Origin: an uncultured Planctomycetaceae bacterium
GTDB lineage: Bacteria; Planctomycetota; Planctomycetia; Pirellulales; Pirellulaceae
Assembly (NCBI GenBank): GCA_903927685.1
Contig: CAIYOB010001365.1
Span: 1-6,795, forward strand
Length of the DNA: 6,795 nt
Reading direction: 5' to 3'
Program-made: the position numbers and the translations under genes
In this document: one piece after another, positions 6,701-6,795 of the stretch
Position numbering within the stretch: position 1 is the stretch's first letter
Layout: each line of letters starts with the position of its first letter
The notes under the pieces: model-generated
The model's input: the letters and a program-made list of their open reading frames with translations, nothing else
What the model was told of the DNA's origin: nothing
The model's database searches: none

Positions 6701-6795
6701 CGAATTCACCGGCCTGCTGCCCGGGACCTACACGATCACGGAGGGGGCGGTGGCGGGCTGGGAGTTGTCCGGCTTGACGGTGACCGGCGCGGCCA
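3774..6795 (+). CDS. Giant LEPR-XLL protein with PPC-like, SdrD_B-like and tandem prealbumin-like domains (3' end outside window)
   Basis: The frame is open from ATG 3774 to the right edge, at least 1007 residues. Residues 1-34 are basic. IFLEALEPRHLLSV (33-46) is a textbook LEPR-XLL motif. Residues about 50-170 form a PPC-like beta-sandwich (GDADYYRF at 86-93), and about 172-303 form a second (DRDYFQM, YFVEVYSG). Residues 304-414 are an SdrD_B-like domain with calcium-type loops DVNANGFFDLGE (314-325) and LDNDDSGTLTAGD (337-349), SYSFTGLLPGTYRVRE and a closing IDFGN. From 415 an alternating array of about 103-residue prealbumin-like (SpaA/Cna_B-type) domains runs past the window. Such architectures are known from surface adhesins and stalks. 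An extracellular or cell-surface structural role is likely, but no enzyme motif or anchor is visible. The high Asp content suggests an acidic, calcium-binding protein. The missing C-terminus may carry the anchor or dockerin. Confidence 0.92.
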   Translation, partial: MSWLNNVSSLVRRKGHSTHSRQARRHRLDRRAIFLEALEPRHLLSVTFVDTEDNDSLGAAQPVVSPGLTTGVVDMITSPSGAVAAGDADYYRFQAAVPGDLNVTVGYAGGSSSATVTFYDNANNPLGAPVVIQAGNPLASATIPGVITSDVYKVGIVGADAQYQLRIWNPDVNDDTSGTPANDNARTSATDLGSFNGTAISSLDHTITRPDRDYFQMATASAFAGPVQVRATMPTGTGLASQPTNLGIRIRDAAGAIIASSNGSETNVDVATFVAAANTTYFVEVYSGSVGQVNKYDLQVQALTGEIRGYKFIDVNANGFFDLGENSAGVANWTIYLDNDDSGTLTAGDPQTTTASDGSYSFTGLLPGTYRVREVLSATHLQTLPGAVDNLEYVVSINRDDLYLDHIDFGNMPLGNVTVVKDSLPNDAADFSFSGTAPIGAFQLDDDADGALPSSRTFANLLPGSYVISEAALAGWSLTGLTIVDPDNGSSVDLASRTATLDVDPGENITVTFSNTKHGRITVIKNGVPDDAQDFTYTTTGTGLTAFTLDDDPASATPTNSQEFIGLLPGTFTVTEAAVAGWELSSIIVTGASSYGTAGLVATVNLAAGEDVTIRYTNVKQGSITVVKDATPDDPADFSYLATTPIGGFQLDDDADGALPNSRTFSNLSPGSYVITEAALAGWTLTDLVVVDPDNGSSVDLVNRTATIDVDPGEAVTVTFTNTKGASITVVKDADPDDAQDFTYTTTGVGLSPFTLDDDPGSANPTNSQVFVNLAPGTFTITEDALSGWTLSSIGVTGAASYSTSGSTTTVNLAAGENVVVRYTNTKLGTINVVKNAIPDDSADFSFTGTTPLGSFQLDDDADGALPNNRAFNNLLPGTYVVSEAALAGWSLTNLTIVDPDNGSSVDLANRTATLDVDAGETVTVTFTNTKQGRITVIKDGVPDDAQDFAYTTSGAGLTPFTLDDDPTSVTPTNSHEFTGLLPGTYTITEGAVAGWELSGLTVTGAA
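5016..5327 (+). repeat. Prealbumin-like repeat A1
   Basis: Residues 415-518. Candidate isopeptide residues are K421, E470 and N515. It directly follows the IDFGN end of the SdrD_B-like domain. Its second half is closer to A3 than to A2 at nucleotide level. Confidence 0.9.
5328..5636 (+). repeat. Prealbumin-like repeat B1
   Basis: Residues 519-621. It opens GRITVIKNGVPDDAQDF. Candidate isopeptide residues are K525, E576 and N618. Its opening and its AVAGWEL segment match B3 rather than B2. Confidence 0.9.
5637..5948 (+). repeat. Prealbumin-like repeat A2
   Basis: Residues 622-725. Candidate isopeptide residues are K628, E677 and N722. Its second half (WTLTDLVVVDPDN) is the most divergent of the three A copies. 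Confidence 0.9.
5949..6257 (+). repeat. Prealbumin-like repeat B2
   Basis: Residues 726-828. It opens ASITVVKDADPDDAQDF, with Ala where all other units have Gly. Candidate isopeptide residues are K732, E783 and N825. ALSGWTL replaces the AVAGWEL of B1 and B3. Confidence 0.9.
6258..6569 (+). repeat. Prealbumin-like repeat A3
   Basis: Residues 829-932. Candidate isopeptide residues are K835, E884 and N929. It shares long identical nucleotide stretches with A1 around AGWSLT and LTIVDPDNGSSVDLA. Confidence 0.9.
6570..6795 (+). repeat. Prealbumin-like repeat B3, cut by window edge
   Basis: Residues 933-1007, the first 75 of an expected 103. It opens GRITVIKDGVPDDAQDF, as B1 does. K939 and E990 are present; the expected Asn lies beyond the window. 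Confidence 0.88.

Larger units (their letters stand above)
5016..6795 (+). repeat. Tandem A-B prealbumin-domain array, 621-bp period
   Basis: Six in-frame units alternate without linkers between type A (104 residues, 312 bp) and type B (103 residues, 309 bp); the last is cut by the window. A units share FQLDDDADGALP, AGW(S/T)LT and DPDNGSSVDL. B units share PDDAQDF, TLDDDP and PTNS, and B1 and B2 also VNLAAGE and R-Y-T-N near the end. Both types share T-V-(V/I)-K near the start, L-x-PG-(S/T)-(Y/F) in the middle and a final T/S-N-x-K. Lengths are constant across all complete copies, indicating duplication of an A-B pair with no later indels. Confidence 0.93.

Noticed and set aside
5154..6701. 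Long minus-strand open frame of 515 codons across the repeat array
   Set aside because: It is antisense to the clearly coding plus strand and simply mirrors its repeats. Its translation is a low-complexity Arg/Val/His/Gly-rich series with no domain logic. Absence of minus-strand stops follows from GC-rich codon choice (TCA, TTA and CTA avoided).
5016..6795. Repeats as a CRISPR array or mobile element
   Set aside because: The 309/312-bp units are in-frame, protein-coding and contiguous with no spacers, terminal inverted repeats or transposase.

Overview
The window looks like a piece of a GC-rich Planctomycetota chromosome, most likely of the Pirellulales type. This rests on protein architecture rather than on any marker gene. 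Two neighbouring large proteins carry the short N-terminal LEPR-XLL-type motif seen in giant planctomycetal surface or exported proteins (LESRRLF in one, LEPRHLL in the other). One of them also ends in a type I dockerin of the non-cellulosomal planctomycetal kind. The third gene matches a hypothetical family I associate from memory with planctomycetes.

Layout. Positions 1-159 hold no complete gene. A minus-strand gene (160-927) encodes a 255-residue protein of unknown function with two winged-helix-like halves. A 209-bp divergent intergenic region (928-1136) follows. It holds candidate promoters in both directions, a 17-bp tandem direct repeat and a 13-bp perfect palindrome. The plus-strand gene 1137-3500 encodes a protein of about 787 residues: LEPR-like N-terminus, right-handed beta-helix, SdrD_B/Cna_B-like domain, dockerin, then a tail of about 90 residues. 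A 273-bp AT-rich, hairpin-rich gap (3501-3773) leads to a third gene that starts at ATG 3774 and is still open at the right edge (at least 1007 residues).

The third gene encodes a giant modular protein: LEPR-XLL motif, two PPC-like beta-sandwich domains, one SdrD_B-like domain with calcium-type Asp loops, then a strictly alternating A-B-A-B-A-B array of prealbumin-like (SpaA/Cna_B-type) domains. Unit lengths are exactly 312 and 309 bp, giving a 621-bp (207-residue) period. Every complete repeat keeps a Lys, a Glu and an Asn at the places where intramolecular isopeptide bonds form in Cna_B/SpaA domains. Pair 1 resembles pair 3 more than pair 2, which hints at a four-domain super-period.

The two large proteins are probably exported, extracellular or surface components, one a compact dockerin-bearing beta-helix protein and the other a long stalk or fibre. 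They appear to be separate transcription units. I see no RNA genes, mobile elements or CRISPR. The most unusual content is the higher-order repeat array and the structured leader in front of it.
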